From: Photobacterium rosenbergii
GTDB lineage: Bacteria > Pseudomonadota > Gammaproteobacteria > Enterobacterales > Vibrionaceae
DNA length: 64,000 nucleotides
Reading direction: 5' to 3'
Assembly (NCBI RefSeq): GCF_003026455.1
Contig: NZ_PYMB01000005.1
Coordinates: forward strand, 166,669 to 230,668
Shown here: positions 1-8,435 of the stretch, piece after piece
Numbering within the stretch: the stretch's first letter is position 1
Layout: each line of letters starts with the position of its first letter
Position numbers and translations under genes: made by a program
Notes under the pieces: model-generated
Databases searched by the model: none
Told to the model about the DNA's origin: nothing
What the model saw: only the letters and a program-made list of their open reading frames with translations

Positions 1-159
1 TCGATATATCCATTACAGTTATATTGGTCAGTTGTTTTCTTTAACACATCCTGCTTCACATCACAGACACTAACCAATTTTGCATTGCTGTTTTTCTCAA
101 TGGCATCAAAGTGAATAACAGAGATAGCTCCACAACCAATAACACCGACTTTCAACATA
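1..159 (-). CDS. Gfo/Idh/MocA family oxidoreductase, N-terminal part (runs off the window)
   Basis: Only the first 53 codons are present; the gene continues leftward beyond base 1. The protein begins MLKVGVIGCGAIS and continues with a valine-rich strand ending in SVCDVK. This is the Rossmann-fold NAD(P)-binding start (GxGxxx plus an acidic residue after the second strand) seen in Gfo/Idh/MocA sugar dehydrogenases. The start ATG at 159 is preceded by a purine-rich stretch (GAGGTC on the coding strand) that can act as ribosome-binding site. It is in the same orientation as the isomerase and second oxidoreductase that follow, so the three probably act on the same sugar or glycoside. The substrate cannot be told from the fragment. 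Confidence 0.75.
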
Positions 160-290
160 AAGACCTCTCATTACATTTATTATTTTATTTACTAAGTTAA
201 TGGTACAAAAATAGAGGTACTGTAATTGGCATAATGCTTCTTATCAGTACCTATATATTTAAGTACTATATAAACCAGTTATTTTTCTTA

Positions 291-1157
291 TTAAAAGTAT
301 TCGGCGTAACCCAACTTCTTAAGGTTATCCATACTGATTTGCAGAGATTCAAATGGGTCGCGGCCATAGGTATCATCTTGCTCGATTGGCAGGTATTTAA
401 CGCCTGTCTCTTCACAAGCCGCAATGATTTCCTTGAAATCAAGGTTACCTTCACCAATTTCAGCAAACTGAATCGTATTGAAGAATACGTCCATATTGCC
501 TTTAGATAGTGCGCCGATAAGATCTTCTTGAGCAGGAGTAACTATACGATAGTCTTTTAAGTGAACGAGTTCTGCTCGGCCAGCCATCTTCTTGATAAAT
601 TTAGCAGGGTTCAGACCGGCACGTTGAATCCAGTGAACATCAATTTCAAAACCGATGTTCTCAGCAGATGTGTTTTCAACAAGGTGGTCAAATAGAACTT
701 TTCCGTCTACTTTATCGAACTCACAGTGGTGGTTGTGGTAGAACAATTTAATGCCGTGCTCACGAAGTTTAGCACCCCACTGTTCCATTTCCTTTGCAAA
801 TTCAATGAACTTGTCTGCATGACCATAGTGCTGGAATGGAAGAGAGCCTATGCGTAGATATTTAACATCCAGACGTTTTGCATCAGAGACAATCTTGTCA
901 AAGTGCAGGTCGAAAGAGTCAACAGGGAACGACGGGTGAACCTGTTGGGTATAAGCACTTAAAGAACAAATATTCATGCCTAGTTCGTTAACCGCTTTTT
1001 CCATCGCAGCCACGTTCTCTTCAGACATATCAACCTGAGAGATTTCAACGGCTTTGAAACCCATGTCGTTAACTTTTTTCAGTGTTTCAAATAGACCTAG
1101 CTCTTTGACCTTGCCAGCTAGCATCATCATTTGTACAGCAATTTGAGGTTTAGCCAT
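291..1157 (-). CDS. sugar phosphate isomerase/epimerase family TIM-barrel protein
   Basis: A 288-residue cytoplasmic protein of the AP-endonuclease-2/xylose-isomerase-like TIM-barrel superfamily. Typical metal-site neighbourhoods are visible in order: YHNHHCEF in the first half, then GFEIDVHWIQRAG, HLKDYR, and EIGEGNLDF near the C-terminus. These carry the Glu, Asp, His and Glu ligands used by such isomerases for a divalent metal. It ends two bases before the upstream oxidoreductase gene (stop at 1160), so the pair is almost certainly one transcript. Members of this family next to Gfo/Idh/MocA enzymes often handle 3-keto sugars or inositol-like compounds. The exact reaction is inferred from context only. 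Confidence 0.8.
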   Translation of the reverse strand: MAKPQIAVQMMMLAGKVKELGLFETLKKVNDMGFKAVEISQVDMSEENVAAMEKAVNELGMNICSLSAYTQQVHPSFPVDSFDLHFDKIVSDAKRLDVKYLRIGSLPFQHYGHADKFIEFAKEMEQWGAKLREHGIKLFYHNHHCEFDKVDGKVLFDHLVENTSAENIGFEIDVHWIQRAGLNPAKFIKKMAGRAELVHLKDYRIVTPAQEDLIGALSKGNMDVFFNTIQFAEIGEGNLDFKEIIAACEETGVKYLPIEQDDTYGRDPFESLQISMDNLKKLGYAEYF

Positions 1158-1159
1158 GA

Positions 1160-2344
1160 TTATGCTTCCTGTGCTTTAGCAATTTTTTCTTCTTCGATCT
1201 TCTCTTGTAGCTTCTCGAAGTACAGATCTTCATCGATAGGCAGAGAAACTTCTTCACCCAACCAGCTTGATAAGTGCATTGCATTCGTGATGCTTAGTGC
1301 CTTGATACCTTCAGCACCAGGTGCAACTAACTCAGCACCGTCAGAGACTGCAGCAGCGAAGTTCTTCAGGACATCGAAGTGTTGTAGACCCCAAACATTG
1401 TCAAACTCGAAAACTTCTTCAGAAATAACATCACCTAAGCCACCGCCCATGAACAAACGCTTCATATCTTCGAAAGATAGGTTGTTGCTGATATTCTGCT
1501 CAGTGTCATTTAGTTTCTTAAGGATGATCTTCTTGCTGTCTTCAACAATAATCTTGCCTTTGTCACCTAGGATTTCGAAACGGTCAGTACCTGCAAGGTC
1601 ATGGACACAAGTGATGAATGCACCTGTCGCGCCGTTTTCGTACTCAACAAGAGCAGTAACGTCATCTTCTACAGCAATGTTACGGTGGCTACCGTAAGCT
1701 GCTTTTGCCGTTACTTTTGTTGGCATACCACATAGCCACTGCCATAGGTCGATTTGGTGTGGAGCTTGGTTGATAAGTACACCACCGCCTTCGCCTTCCC
1801 AAGTCGCACGCCAGTCACTCATTTGGTAGTAACCTTCAGGGCGCCACCAAGTGGTGATCAACCAGTTTGTACGACGGATAGAACCAATCACATCGCTGTC
1901 CATTAGTTCTTTTAGCTTCAGGTAAAGCGGGTTCATACGCTGATTGAACATCATCGCGAATTTAAGATGCGGCTTAGATGCAGCCATCTCATTCATTTCT
2001 TTAACTTTCTTGGTGTATACACCCGCTGGCTTATCACATAGAACGTGAATGTCACGATCCATCGCATCCATCGCCATTACTGGGTGGAAGTAGTGAGGAG
2101 TTACAACAAGAACTGCGTCAATTAGACCGCTATCTAGCATTTCAATGTGGTTAGTAAAGAAAGGTACATCGGCAATTTCTTTTTCAGCCCATGCTTTACG
2201 CTCTTCGCTGATATCACACACAGCGGCAAGTTCTAGACCTTCAACGGTGCCAGTATCCATACCCATGAATTTGCCGTTCTTCATTACTGAAGCATACATA
2301 GAGCCTTGTTGGCCGATACCGATAATACCAATTTTAACAGTCAT
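1160..2344 (-). CDS. Gfo/Idh/MocA family oxidoreductase
   Basis: A full-length 394-residue NAD(P)-dependent sugar dehydrogenase. The N-terminus MTVKIGIIGIGQQGSMY holds the GxGxxG-type dinucleotide loop. The motif DKPAGVYTKKVKEM matches the EKP signature, with Asp in place of Glu, whose Lys helps catalysis in this family. GGGVLINQAPHQIDLWQWLCG supplies the conserved catalytic His region. Length is usual for the family. It is the first gene of the leftward group followed by the TIM-barrel protein. Upstream, at 2441-2456, sits a TTGG-N4-CCAA palindrome of the UxuR/ExuR type, which suggests control by the GntR regulator encoded just upstream. The substrate is not evident. Confidence 0.85.
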   Translation of the reverse strand: MTVKIGIIGIGQQGSMYASVMKNGKFMGMDTGTVEGLELAAVCDISEERKAWAEKEIADVPFFTNHIEMLDSGLIDAVLVVTPHYFHPVMAMDAMDRDIHVLCDKPAGVYTKKVKEMNEMAASKPHLKFAMMFNQRMNPLYLKLKELMDSDVIGSIRRTNWLITTWWRPEGYYQMSDWRATWEGEGGGVLINQAPHQIDLWQWLCGMPTKVTAKAAYGSHRNIAVEDDVTALVEYENGATGAFITCVHDLAGTDRFEILGDKGKIIVEDSKKIILKKLNDTEQNISNNLSFEDMKRLFMGGGLGDVISEEVFEFDNVWGLQHFDVLKNFAAAVSDGAELVAPGAEGIKALSITNAMHLSSWLGEEVSLPIDEDLYFEKLQEKIEEEKIAKAQEA

Positions 2345-2734
2345 CGCTTTATCCTTAATGAGATTATATCTACTACGTGTTTTGCTCTGTTGGTATTCAT
2401 TAAAGGAAAATTGGTTTACACATTCAACTGCACAAACCGAAATTGGTGATCCAAATCATATTCATTGGCTCACAAGTCGGAATATTGTCTACCATGTCAC
2501 ACAATAAAAGCGAAAATCAGTATAAATCTAGCAACTAGGCAGGGTTATTGGTTGACCATGACAGGGAAGAGATATGTTTACCCATAAAACCGATAGGTGC
2601 TCCCCTTTGCAATCAGGCGAGGTATCTGGAATCCACTAAGCGGAAAAGATAATGAAAAAGAAGACAATTTATGATGCCTCCCTGCACAAGACGAACAGGG
2701 AGCGGAATGTGGCGTGGTAGGATAAGAGGAGGTT
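2345..2734. promoter_or_regulatory. 390-base intergenic region with two GntR(UxuR)-like operator candidates
   Basis: This gap separates the regulator gene (right) from the oxidoreductase gene (left), both leftward. At 2441-2456 the plus strand reads AATTGGTGATCCAAAT, with inverted TTGG/CCAA arms. At 2547-2559 it reads ATTGGTTGACCAT, a weaker match. The known E. coli UxuR/ExuR consensus is close to AAATTGGTATACCAATTT. No convincing protein-coding frame was seen here. Confidence 0.4.
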
Positions 2735-3484
2735 TTAGCTCAGCGGATACGATTCAAACAGGTAACCATCAAAGCCCTCATCAGAAACATCAGAAAGCTC
2801 AAACAGTGTGGTTTTCACATTTTCAAGATGCGTCCACATGGCACGCTTGGCTCCGGCAGGATCTTTTTTCTGTAAGGCCGCCAAGATAGCACCATGGTCG
2901 TCGATCCATTTCCTGCAGTAATCTGATGATGAAATATGGCTGTGAAGCTGTTGCCACATTTTGCTGCTGTTTCGCTTCGACCACATCAGTTCAAACACTT
3001 CAATTAGAAAAGAGTTTTTACTCGCCTGGGCAATAAGTAGGTGAAATTCTTTATCATATTGGTCAGAACTCTCTCCAGCATCCAGCGCATTTTTCTCATT
3101 TTGCAAGGCCTGACGTAACTTGAATATTTCAGCCTTTGTAATGTGATGGGCAGCCAACTCAGCCACGTTACTTTCGACCAGTTGCCGCCCTTGCAACATT
3201 TCAAAAGGGCCAATATCACCGTCATCAAACTGGGAAACAACGTCGCTAGATGGATCGTCATGGCCTGGCAATGCTGTGACATAAACACCAGAGCCCTTTC
3301 TTACCTCAACCAGCCCCTCAAGCTCAAGCATGATGATCGCCTCACGGACCACGGTACGACTGACATCATACTCCTCGGCAATTTCGCGCTCTGTTGGAAT
3401 TTTGTCCCCGACTTCAAAGCCTTGGGATACCAACTTTTTCCTCAGATCCAACCCTATAGAAATATAGCGTCGACCTTGTTTCAT
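2735..3484 (-). CDS. GntR-family (FadR/UxuR subfamily) transcriptional regulator
   Basis: An approximately 249-residue regulator. The winged helix-turn-helix covers roughly residues 8-75 (GDKIPTEREIAEEY, VSRTVVREAIIMLELEGLV, EVRKGSGVYV). An FCD-type ligand domain follows and the protein ends GYLFESYPLS. It strongly resembles ExuR/UxuR, which sense hexuronate pathway intermediates. The open frame extends 21 codons further to an ATG at 3547, but that ATG lies inside a perfect palindrome (3528-3550). The ATG at 3484 gives the usual N-terminus MKQGRRYISIG and has GGTG upstream, so I prefer it. A paralogue lies at 5045-5830. It probably controls the oxidoreductase/isomerase genes. The effector is unknown. 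Confidence 0.8.
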   Translation of the reverse strand: MKQGRRYISIGLDLRKKLVSQGFEVGDKIPTEREIAEEYDVSRTVVREAIIMLELEGLVEVRKGSGVYVTALPGHDDPSSDVVSQFDDGDIGPFEMLQGRQLVESNVAELAAHHITKAEIFKLRQALQNEKNALDAGESSDQYDKEFHLLIAQASKNSFLIEVFELMWSKRNSSKMWQQLHSHISSSDYCRKWIDDHGAILAALQKKDPAGAKRAMWTHLENVKTTLFELSDVSDEGFDGYLFESYPLS

Positions 3485-3527
3485 CTTCACATCACCAAGA
3501 GCTTGTTCAATGACCACGACCACTCCA

Positions 3528-3550
3528 ATTATGGCTTTCAAAGCCATAAT
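3528..3550. promoter_or_regulatory. perfect 23-bp palindrome upstream of the GntR gene
   Basis: Arms ATTATGGCTTT (3528-3538) and AAAGCCATAAT (3540-3550) are exact inverted repeats around a single C. It lies 44 bases upstream of the preferred start of the regulator, a natural place for an autoregulatory operator. It also argues against translation starting at 3547. Confidence 0.5.
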
Positions 3551-3672
3551 CTTACGTTATCTCTTCTGCTATGTGTAGAATCAAAAATCACAGTTCAGCC
3601 AAGAAACTTCCAAGCCTCCACCAGCGATATATTGACTAAAGCAACAACATTCAATTTATGCGTACACTCACA

Positions 3673-3750
3673 TTTTGGTAAACCAAAACAACCAAATGGT
3701 TGTCCAAACATCATTGAGCATGTACTGTTCCCCCATCTTTGGTATACAAA
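3673..3750. promoter_or_regulatory. two UxuR/ExuR-type operator candidates
   Basis: At 3673-3688 the sequence TTTTGGTAAACCAAAA is a palindrome with arms TTTTGGT/ACCAAAA. At 3738-3750 TTTGGTATACAAA matches 10 of 12 bases of TTGGTATACCAA. Both lie in the divergent region between the regulator (leftward) and the unknown gene at 3793 (rightward). The rest of the 3485-3792 gap shows no coding signal. Confidence 0.5.
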
Positions 3751-3792
3751 CCTGCTAAACAGCAAGGAAGTCATTAAGTTGGGAGTGGCGTT

Positions 3793-4449
3793 ATGGAACA
3801 TATCAGTCAGCAAGCCAATGACTCAGGTTCAACTTGCCCAGTTAATCAGGGTAGTACTGAAAAGGGTTATTCAAGCATCAATCAATTTGCAGTTAATCTC
3901 GATGAGATCAGCAACCTTCTTCAACAAGACAAATGGGTGCAACAGCACAAAGAATGGCTTGTTAACTTGGTCAATGTTGGTATCAAAACGGTGAATTACT
4001 CATTCTACTCAAACTCCCAGCAGGAAAATGCCAGTATTGATGACTGCAATTCAAAAGACAGCGGTTCACTCTATTCACGGATGATAGCTGCAGCAGCATT
4101 TGATTTGTTCATTTTACGAATTCCTGATGCAGAGATGCTTTATAGTGAAAAAGAAATATCCCATGCCTCTGCTTATTTCCAATCATTAACAGCAGAGCAA
4201 CTCGCAGCGTTAACTTCAACGTTGGGAATGGGCTCACCATTAGCTGTTGATACTCATGCGTTAAGCCATAAGGCGAAAGAAAACAATAAATCTATTCAGC
4301 GTTTCCTTGATTTCTTCACCTCAATTTTCAGGGAGCTGAGATTAAACGTGCTGCATGAATCAGAAGAAATGAGTCATCAACCTCATGCTTCTTTTCTACC
4401 GCACCCAAAAGAAACCAACTTTTTTAATAAAGCGACATGTTTGTTCTAA
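3793..4449 (+). CDS. hypothetical protein (218 aa)
   Basis: I do not recognise a family. It is a soluble-looking 218-residue protein with no signal peptide or membrane segment. The first 40 residues are polar (NDSGST, NQGSTEK). The middle is mostly helical and includes SRMIAAAAFDLFILRIPDAE. The C-terminal 40 residues are His- and Pro-rich and probably unstructured. The start is supported by GGGAG eight bases before the ATG. It lies behind two UxuR-type operators and is followed by another unknown gene in the same direction, and the two sit between paralogous GntR regulators. This suggests a regulated accessory role, but no biochemical function can be assigned. Confidence 0.55.
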   Translation: MEHISQQANDSGSTCPVNQGSTEKGYSSINQFAVNLDEISNLLQQDKWVQQHKEWLVNLVNVGIKTVNYSFYSNSQQENASIDDCNSKDSGSLYSRMIAAAAFDLFILRIPDAEMLYSEKEISHASAYFQSLTAEQLAALTSTLGMGSPLAVDTHALSHKAKENNKSIQRFLDFFTSIFRELRLNVLHESEEMSHQPHASFLPHPKETNFFNKATCLF

Positions 4450-4502
4450 GTATCAAGCATTGAGCAATTTATATTATTTACTTTCCAATAATCGGAGACA
4501 CT

Positions 4503-4895
4503 ATGAGCACCGAAAAGTACACCCTTTGCTGGGATGATAACTCGATCCCCCACAGGCTATGGCTTGAGCCTGAGGGAACCTCCTCACGATTAGTCATGGA
4601 GGTGATAAAAGATGTTACCCCTGAGATATTATCTGTAACACTGCCGTTTAGCCCTCAAACCGTTGCTGAACGCTGGGGCGGTTCAGCGATACCGGTTAGT
4701 CCAGCATTTGACGACGGGCGTCTATTCACCCAAACCAGGGTGCTTTTCAACTTACCCACGGGCTGCGTGCTGTGGACTGTGACACATATTATGCAACCAA
4801 ATGGCAAGAAAATGTCAGCAGATAAATTGGCGTTTATTCCAAACCTGAGGGCTAATGAGCAAAGTCTACAGGCTCTTTGGTCTTCTATTGAATAA
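4503..4895 (+). CDS. hypothetical protein (130 aa)
   Basis: A 130-residue soluble protein with a good ribosome-binding site (CGGAG five bases before ATG). The sequence is rich in short predicted strands (HRLWLEPEG, SRLVMEVIKDV, ILSVTLPF, VLFNLPTGCVLWTVTHIM), suggesting a small beta-rich domain. No catalytic motif, signal peptide or membrane segment is seen. It starts 53 bases after the preceding unknown gene and may be cotranscribed with it. I do not recognise a family. Confidence 0.55.
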   Translation: MSTEKYTLCWDDNSIPHRLWLEPEGTSSRLVMEVIKDVTPEILSVTLPFSPQTVAERWGGSAIPVSPAFDDGRLFTQTRVLFNLPTGCVLWTVTHIMQPNGKKMSADKLAFIPNLRANEQSLQALWSSIE

Positions 4896-5044
4896 TTAAT
4901 AGCTTTTCTGGCTATTTACTAAAGACAAACAACCTAGCTCTCCGTAACAATATAATGAAAGTGGATGCTCAATTGGGCAGTAATTACTTCATCTATCATG
5001 TTATGGCAGCTTGATTTCATTTTTACTGACTCACAAATGAATTA

Positions 5045-5830
5045 ATGATGAAGAAAAACTATAACATTATTCATAATGAACCCAAACGAGCCTATCAAGA
5101 AGTCGGGATCACTTTAAGAAATTGGATTACTGACGGGAAATACAATATTGGTGAAAAACTCCCTCCCGAACGAAATATTGCCGAGCAATTAGCAGTCAGC
5201 AGGGCTGTTGTCAGGGAAGCAATTATTATGCTTGAACTTGAAAACCTTGTTGAGGTGCGTAAAGGCTCAGGCGTATATATCATCAATACCCCCAACCAAA
5301 CCCAATATGTTGAAACAGGAATGATTGATGATTCAGGCCCTTTTGAGATGTTGCAAGCCAGGCAATTACTGGAGAGCAACATTGCAGAATTTGCTGCAAT
5401 GCAAGTGACCCCCGGTGATATTGCCCGTATGCGAGAAGCGCTTGATCTCGAACTAAAAGAACTAGCCAGCGGTCAATCAGAGTATAAGGGAGATGAGCAA
5501 TTCCATTTATGTATTGCAGAAGCCACGCAAAACACTGTTCTTGTCGATATGCTGAAACACTCCTGGGTACGTCGGGAAAGCAGCCCTATGTGGCAAAAGC
5601 TTCACTCACGCATCCTTGATCAAGACTATCGTCAGGAATGGATTGAAGATCACAAGCGGATTTTATCCGCGATGATGCGTAAAGATCCGGTAGCCGCTAA
5701 AAGTGGAATGTGGCAACACCTTGAAAATGTGAAACAACAGCTACTAAAGCTCTCTGATATCGATGATCCGGACTTTGATGGGTATTTATTTAACTCTAAT
5801 CCTGTCGTCCTTCTCAACCAAGAGAGATAG
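5045..5830 (+). CDS. GntR-family (FadR/UxuR subfamily) transcriptional regulator, paralogue
   Basis: A 261-residue regulator closely related to the one at 2735-3484. Shared blocks include VVREAIIMLELE, VEVRKGSGVYI, GPFEMLQARQLLESNIAEFAA, MWQKLHSRI and GYLFNSNP. The wHTH occupies about residues 15-85, and the FCD effector domain about 100-245 includes the metal/ligand-site region FHLCIAEATQN. It could start at either ATG of the MMKK pair; no strong Shine-Dalgarno decides between them. The gene stands alone, followed by a terminator at 5897-5920. Two paralogous regulators around two unknown genes suggests local duplication. It may compete for, or share, the TTGG-N4-CCAA sites. Effector unknown. 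Confidence 0.8.
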   Translation: MMKKNYNIIHNEPKRAYQEVGITLRNWITDGKYNIGEKLPPERNIAEQLAVSRAVVREAIIMLELENLVEVRKGSGVYIINTPNQTQYVETGMIDDSGPFEMLQARQLLESNIAEFAAMQVTPGDIARMREALDLELKELASGQSEYKGDEQFHLCIAEATQNTVLVDMLKHSWVRRESSPMWQKLHSRILDQDYRQEWIEDHKRILSAMMRKDPVAAKSGMWQHLENVKQQLLKLSDIDDPDFDGYLFNSNPVVLLNQER

Positions 5831-5896
5831 CCTTAGCATTGATGATATACATCCAATCTATTTGTTCGGTTGTAAGAAAAGCTCCAACGATCAAAA

Positions 5897-5920
5897 AAGC
5901 CAACACCTAAGTGTTGGCTT
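5897..5920. terminator. bidirectional rho-independent terminator
   Basis: Stem AAGCCAACAC / GTGTTGGCTT, flanked by an A-run on the left and T-rich sequence on the right. It lies between the rightward GntR gene and the leftward permease gene. Confidence 0.75.
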
Positions 5921-5939
5921 TTGTCTTTTATTTCAATGA

Positions 5940-7055
5940 TTAAAATGTTGCTGCTACCGGAAGTGCCGCTTGGGTAACTTCTTGTTCGGTGCTGTCTGCC
6001 TGCTCTAGCCAAGTCATCAGTAGTTTATAGCCTAGACCCAGAACCACCGCACCAACAAACAACCCGATAATACCTGACATCATCATACCGCCCAGTGCAC
6101 CCAGTAGAATTACCAACATCGGAATATCTACACCACGGCCCATCAACATTGGTTTCAGTACTGCATCACTCGCACTTACCAGAATACCCCACACTGTAAA
6201 TAGTACCGCAACGGTTGTTGTCTCTACTGCGAACAGGTATGCCATCACCGGACCTAGAACCAAAATGGGTGGTAGTTGGATAATCGCCAGAATCAATACC
6301 GCAAGCATCCACAGACCTGTTGCCGGTACACCTGCAACTCCCATACCCAATCCAGCTAATACCGCCTGAATAACCGCTACACCAATTACGCCCTGAACCA
6401 CACTACGAACTGTTGCAATTGAAAGACCAACATACTCTTCACCCTTGTCACCCAACAGACGCGAAACAACTTTGTTCGCCATCGCCTTACAGCGTCCGGC
6501 ATTGCTCATCACTACACCTGAAATCAAAATTGAAATGATGAACTGAACAACACTGCCACCTAGGCTACCTACCGCAGATAAACCACTAGATACAAAAGCT
6601 TTTACTTGTGGCGCATACGTTTCCAATGCACTTTCAAGGTTGGTCGCCGATAGGCTCCAGGCTTTATGCAGCGGCTCACCGACAACCGGAATTTCCGCTA
6701 CTGATGCCTCAGGATGAGGGATCACCAAGGTGCCTTCTGTTACCGACGTTGCGACTTCTTGAGTCGTGCTGAACACTGCGCCAGAGAACCAGACTGTCGG
6801 TATTAGCAGGGCTGCAAGTGCCACGAGAGTCACCAACATACTCCCCTTGCCCTGAGAGAGCGAAAAGCGTTTCATCAACCCTTTGACCAAAGGCATCAGA
6901 GCGATGGCAATAATGGCCCCCCAGACTATGGGTAATAAAAAAGGCTGCAAAATTTGGTAGCAGAAGTACACCACCAGCAGCAACAACATCGCTTTGATGA
7001 ATGTATCCATTGAGCTTTTGCCCGGGAGTGTTACTAGGAATTGTTGAGCATTCAC
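5940..7055 (-). CDS. AI-2E family transporter (PerM/YdiK-like permease)
   Basis: A 371-residue inner-membrane protein of the AI-2E/UPF0118 family. Hydrophobic segments occur at about residues 20-60 (two close helices split by FLLPIVWGAIIAI), 72-95, 150-180, 210-245, 255-285 and 300-345. A soluble loop lies around 95-145. The C-terminal LGALGGMMMSGIIGLFVGAVVLGLGYKL is characteristic. Family members export autoinducer-2, act as Na+/H+ antiporters or are uncharacterised, so the substrate is not certain. Its start ATG has GAGGT about 11 bases upstream. It is a single gene; no partner is evident. Confidence 0.8.
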   Translation of the reverse strand: MNAQQFLVTLPGKSSMDTFIKAMLLLLVVYFCYQILQPFLLPIVWGAIIAIALMPLVKGLMKRFSLSQGKGSMLVTLVALAALLIPTVWFSGAVFSTTQEVATSVTEGTLVIPHPEASVAEIPVVGEPLHKAWSLSATNLESALETYAPQVKAFVSSGLSAVGSLGGSVVQFIISILISGVVMSNAGRCKAMANKVVSRLLGDKGEEYVGLSIATVRSVVQGVIGVAVIQAVLAGLGMGVAGVPATGLWMLAVLILAIIQLPPILVLGPVMAYLFAVETTTVAVLFTVWGILVSASDAVLKPMLMGRGVDIPMLVILLGALGGMMMSGIIGLFVGAVVLGLGYKLLMTWLEQADSTEQEVTQAALPVAATF

Positions 7056-7443
7056 AATCTACCTCACAAATGGCTTTTATTAACTGATGGGCTCTCGCCC
7101 TGACTTGGCTAAATAGTAACCACTTCGATGTCGGTAGACTTACCATTTCACGACAGGCGCAGTATTTTGCTCGCAAAGATAATTGTTCACTTATTCATCA
7201 TTTAGATTTTTTACTCTAAATAGATCGCATACTCTTTCTCTTGCATTCCTTCGGGATGTTAGTACCCATTACGTGAAATTAGCGTCCGCCATTGGTACAA
7301 AGGTCTCTTTCCCTCCTACCATCACTAACCAACGAATTGAAGAGACCTTTTCTTTCCCACTTCCACTACTTTTCGCTACAAACTGTGGCAAGTTTAGCGA
7401 TCGCCCGTTATCATCCCCTCTTTTGCGACACTTATGAATAAAC
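7056..7443. other. 388-base intergenic region, nothing specific recognised
   Basis: Between the leftward permease gene and the rightward exported-protein gene. It should hold two divergent promoters. I see no hairpin, repeat or conserved RNA that I could defend. Confidence 0.3.
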
Positions 7444-8007
7444 ATGCACATTAAAATGCTTTTAGTGGCAGCTTTATGCAGCGCACCCGTATTGGCTGAT
7501 GATAATAGCTGGAAAGAGCTAACAACAAATGGCTGGTTAACCACCACAACACAATGGGAACAGGATGATCCTCAGAGTGCGCATATATCAAGAATGCGGG
7601 GCTTGGACTTTGCAACCCAATACACCATATCGGCAACCATTGCCCATTCGGAGTCCGGAAAGCAAAAGCTCTATTTCAATTTCTTTAGCCTCAACAGTGA
7701 ATACATGTGTAAGCCAAGTACAGAGGCCAGCACAATTGTCGCCCAAGTCAACGGTTCCACAGTACGCTTCAAGCACTGGTGCATTCATGATGCGACTTAC
7801 AAGGATTTTTACTTTTCATCTATGACTGCGAAATCAGCCAAAGAGGCAAAGTTTGTCCTTAATGCCCTTCGCCACGCACCTGCAACGGTCAACTTTAAAA
7901 ACGACCGTTTCGAGCTAGATTTTCCTGCCATCGGCTTTGCCCAGGCATGGCAAGCTTCAAAGGGAAACACAAACGCTTGGAACCCTTCGGTGCAGGATGT
8001 GCTCTAG
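7444..8007 (+). CDS. hypothetical exported protein (187 aa)
   Basis: The N-terminus MHIKMLLVAALCSAPVLA-DD is a clear Sec signal peptide with predicted cleavage after ALA-type VLA. The mature part, about 168 residues, has two Cys (in SEYMCKPS and FKHWCIHD) that may pair in the periplasm. Strand-rich segments resemble a small beta-sandwich, for example QYTISATIAHSESGKQKLYFNFFSLN written across residues 58-83. An in-frame ATG at 7456 could also be used. No family is recognised. The gene stands alone between long intergenic regions. Confidence 0.55.
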   Translation: MHIKMLLVAALCSAPVLADDNSWKELTTNGWLTTTTQWEQDDPQSAHISRMRGLDFATQYTISATIAHSESGKQKLYFNFFSLNSEYMCKPSTEASTIVAQVNGSTVRFKHWCIHDATYKDFYFSSMTAKSAKEAKFVLNALRHAPATVNFKNDRFELDFPAIGFAQAWQASKGNTNAWNPSVQDVL

Positions 8008-8435
8008 CCACTAAGCAGCCAACCCTATTTACGTTAGCTTGGTTAATCACTGATAGGCCAAGCTCTCTTGCCCTTCAAAGCTGCCACTCCACACAATCGG
8101 TGAATATAATTCGACACGCATGTCACAATTTCATTGCAAACCAAGATCTTGTGTCCAAACGCAGCAATTCATCCCCCAGAGACAAAAATCCACCTCATTC
8201 AATCCAGCGCTCAACTATGCAGGTAACTCACCGTTTGCAAAGGAAAATTCATTTCTAGCAGAATAAAACCACCCCCTCTAATCAAATGTTTAGGTTATGC
8301 AAATTACGCATATAAACGCAGGTGGTGCAGCCGTGATCCTGCTCGCAACGCCGTAATATTCAAAACCTATACCCTCTTAGCATCCCACGGGATAACAACA
8401 AAACAAGATACGATCAAATTCTATGAGGGAATATA
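8008..8435. other. 428-base intergenic region with an imperfect palindrome
   Basis: At 8296-8312 the sequence TATGCAAATTACGCATA has inverted TATGC/GCATA ends. A related 17-mer with the same AAATTACG core occurs at 10757-10773, upstream of the YgiC-like gene. This could be a shared regulator site, but with only two weak copies it is a guess. No coding signal is convincing. Confidence 0.25.

Noticed and set aside
1131..1697. 188-codon open frame antisense to the oxidoreductase gene
   Set aside because: It lies opposite a clear Gfo/Idh/MocA gene and has Ser-rich shadow composition with no domain.
8296..8345. Possible riboswitch upstream of the DUF885 gene
   Set aside because: The GGTGGTGCAGCCG segment suggested structure, but it does not fit the conserved core of any riboswitch I know.
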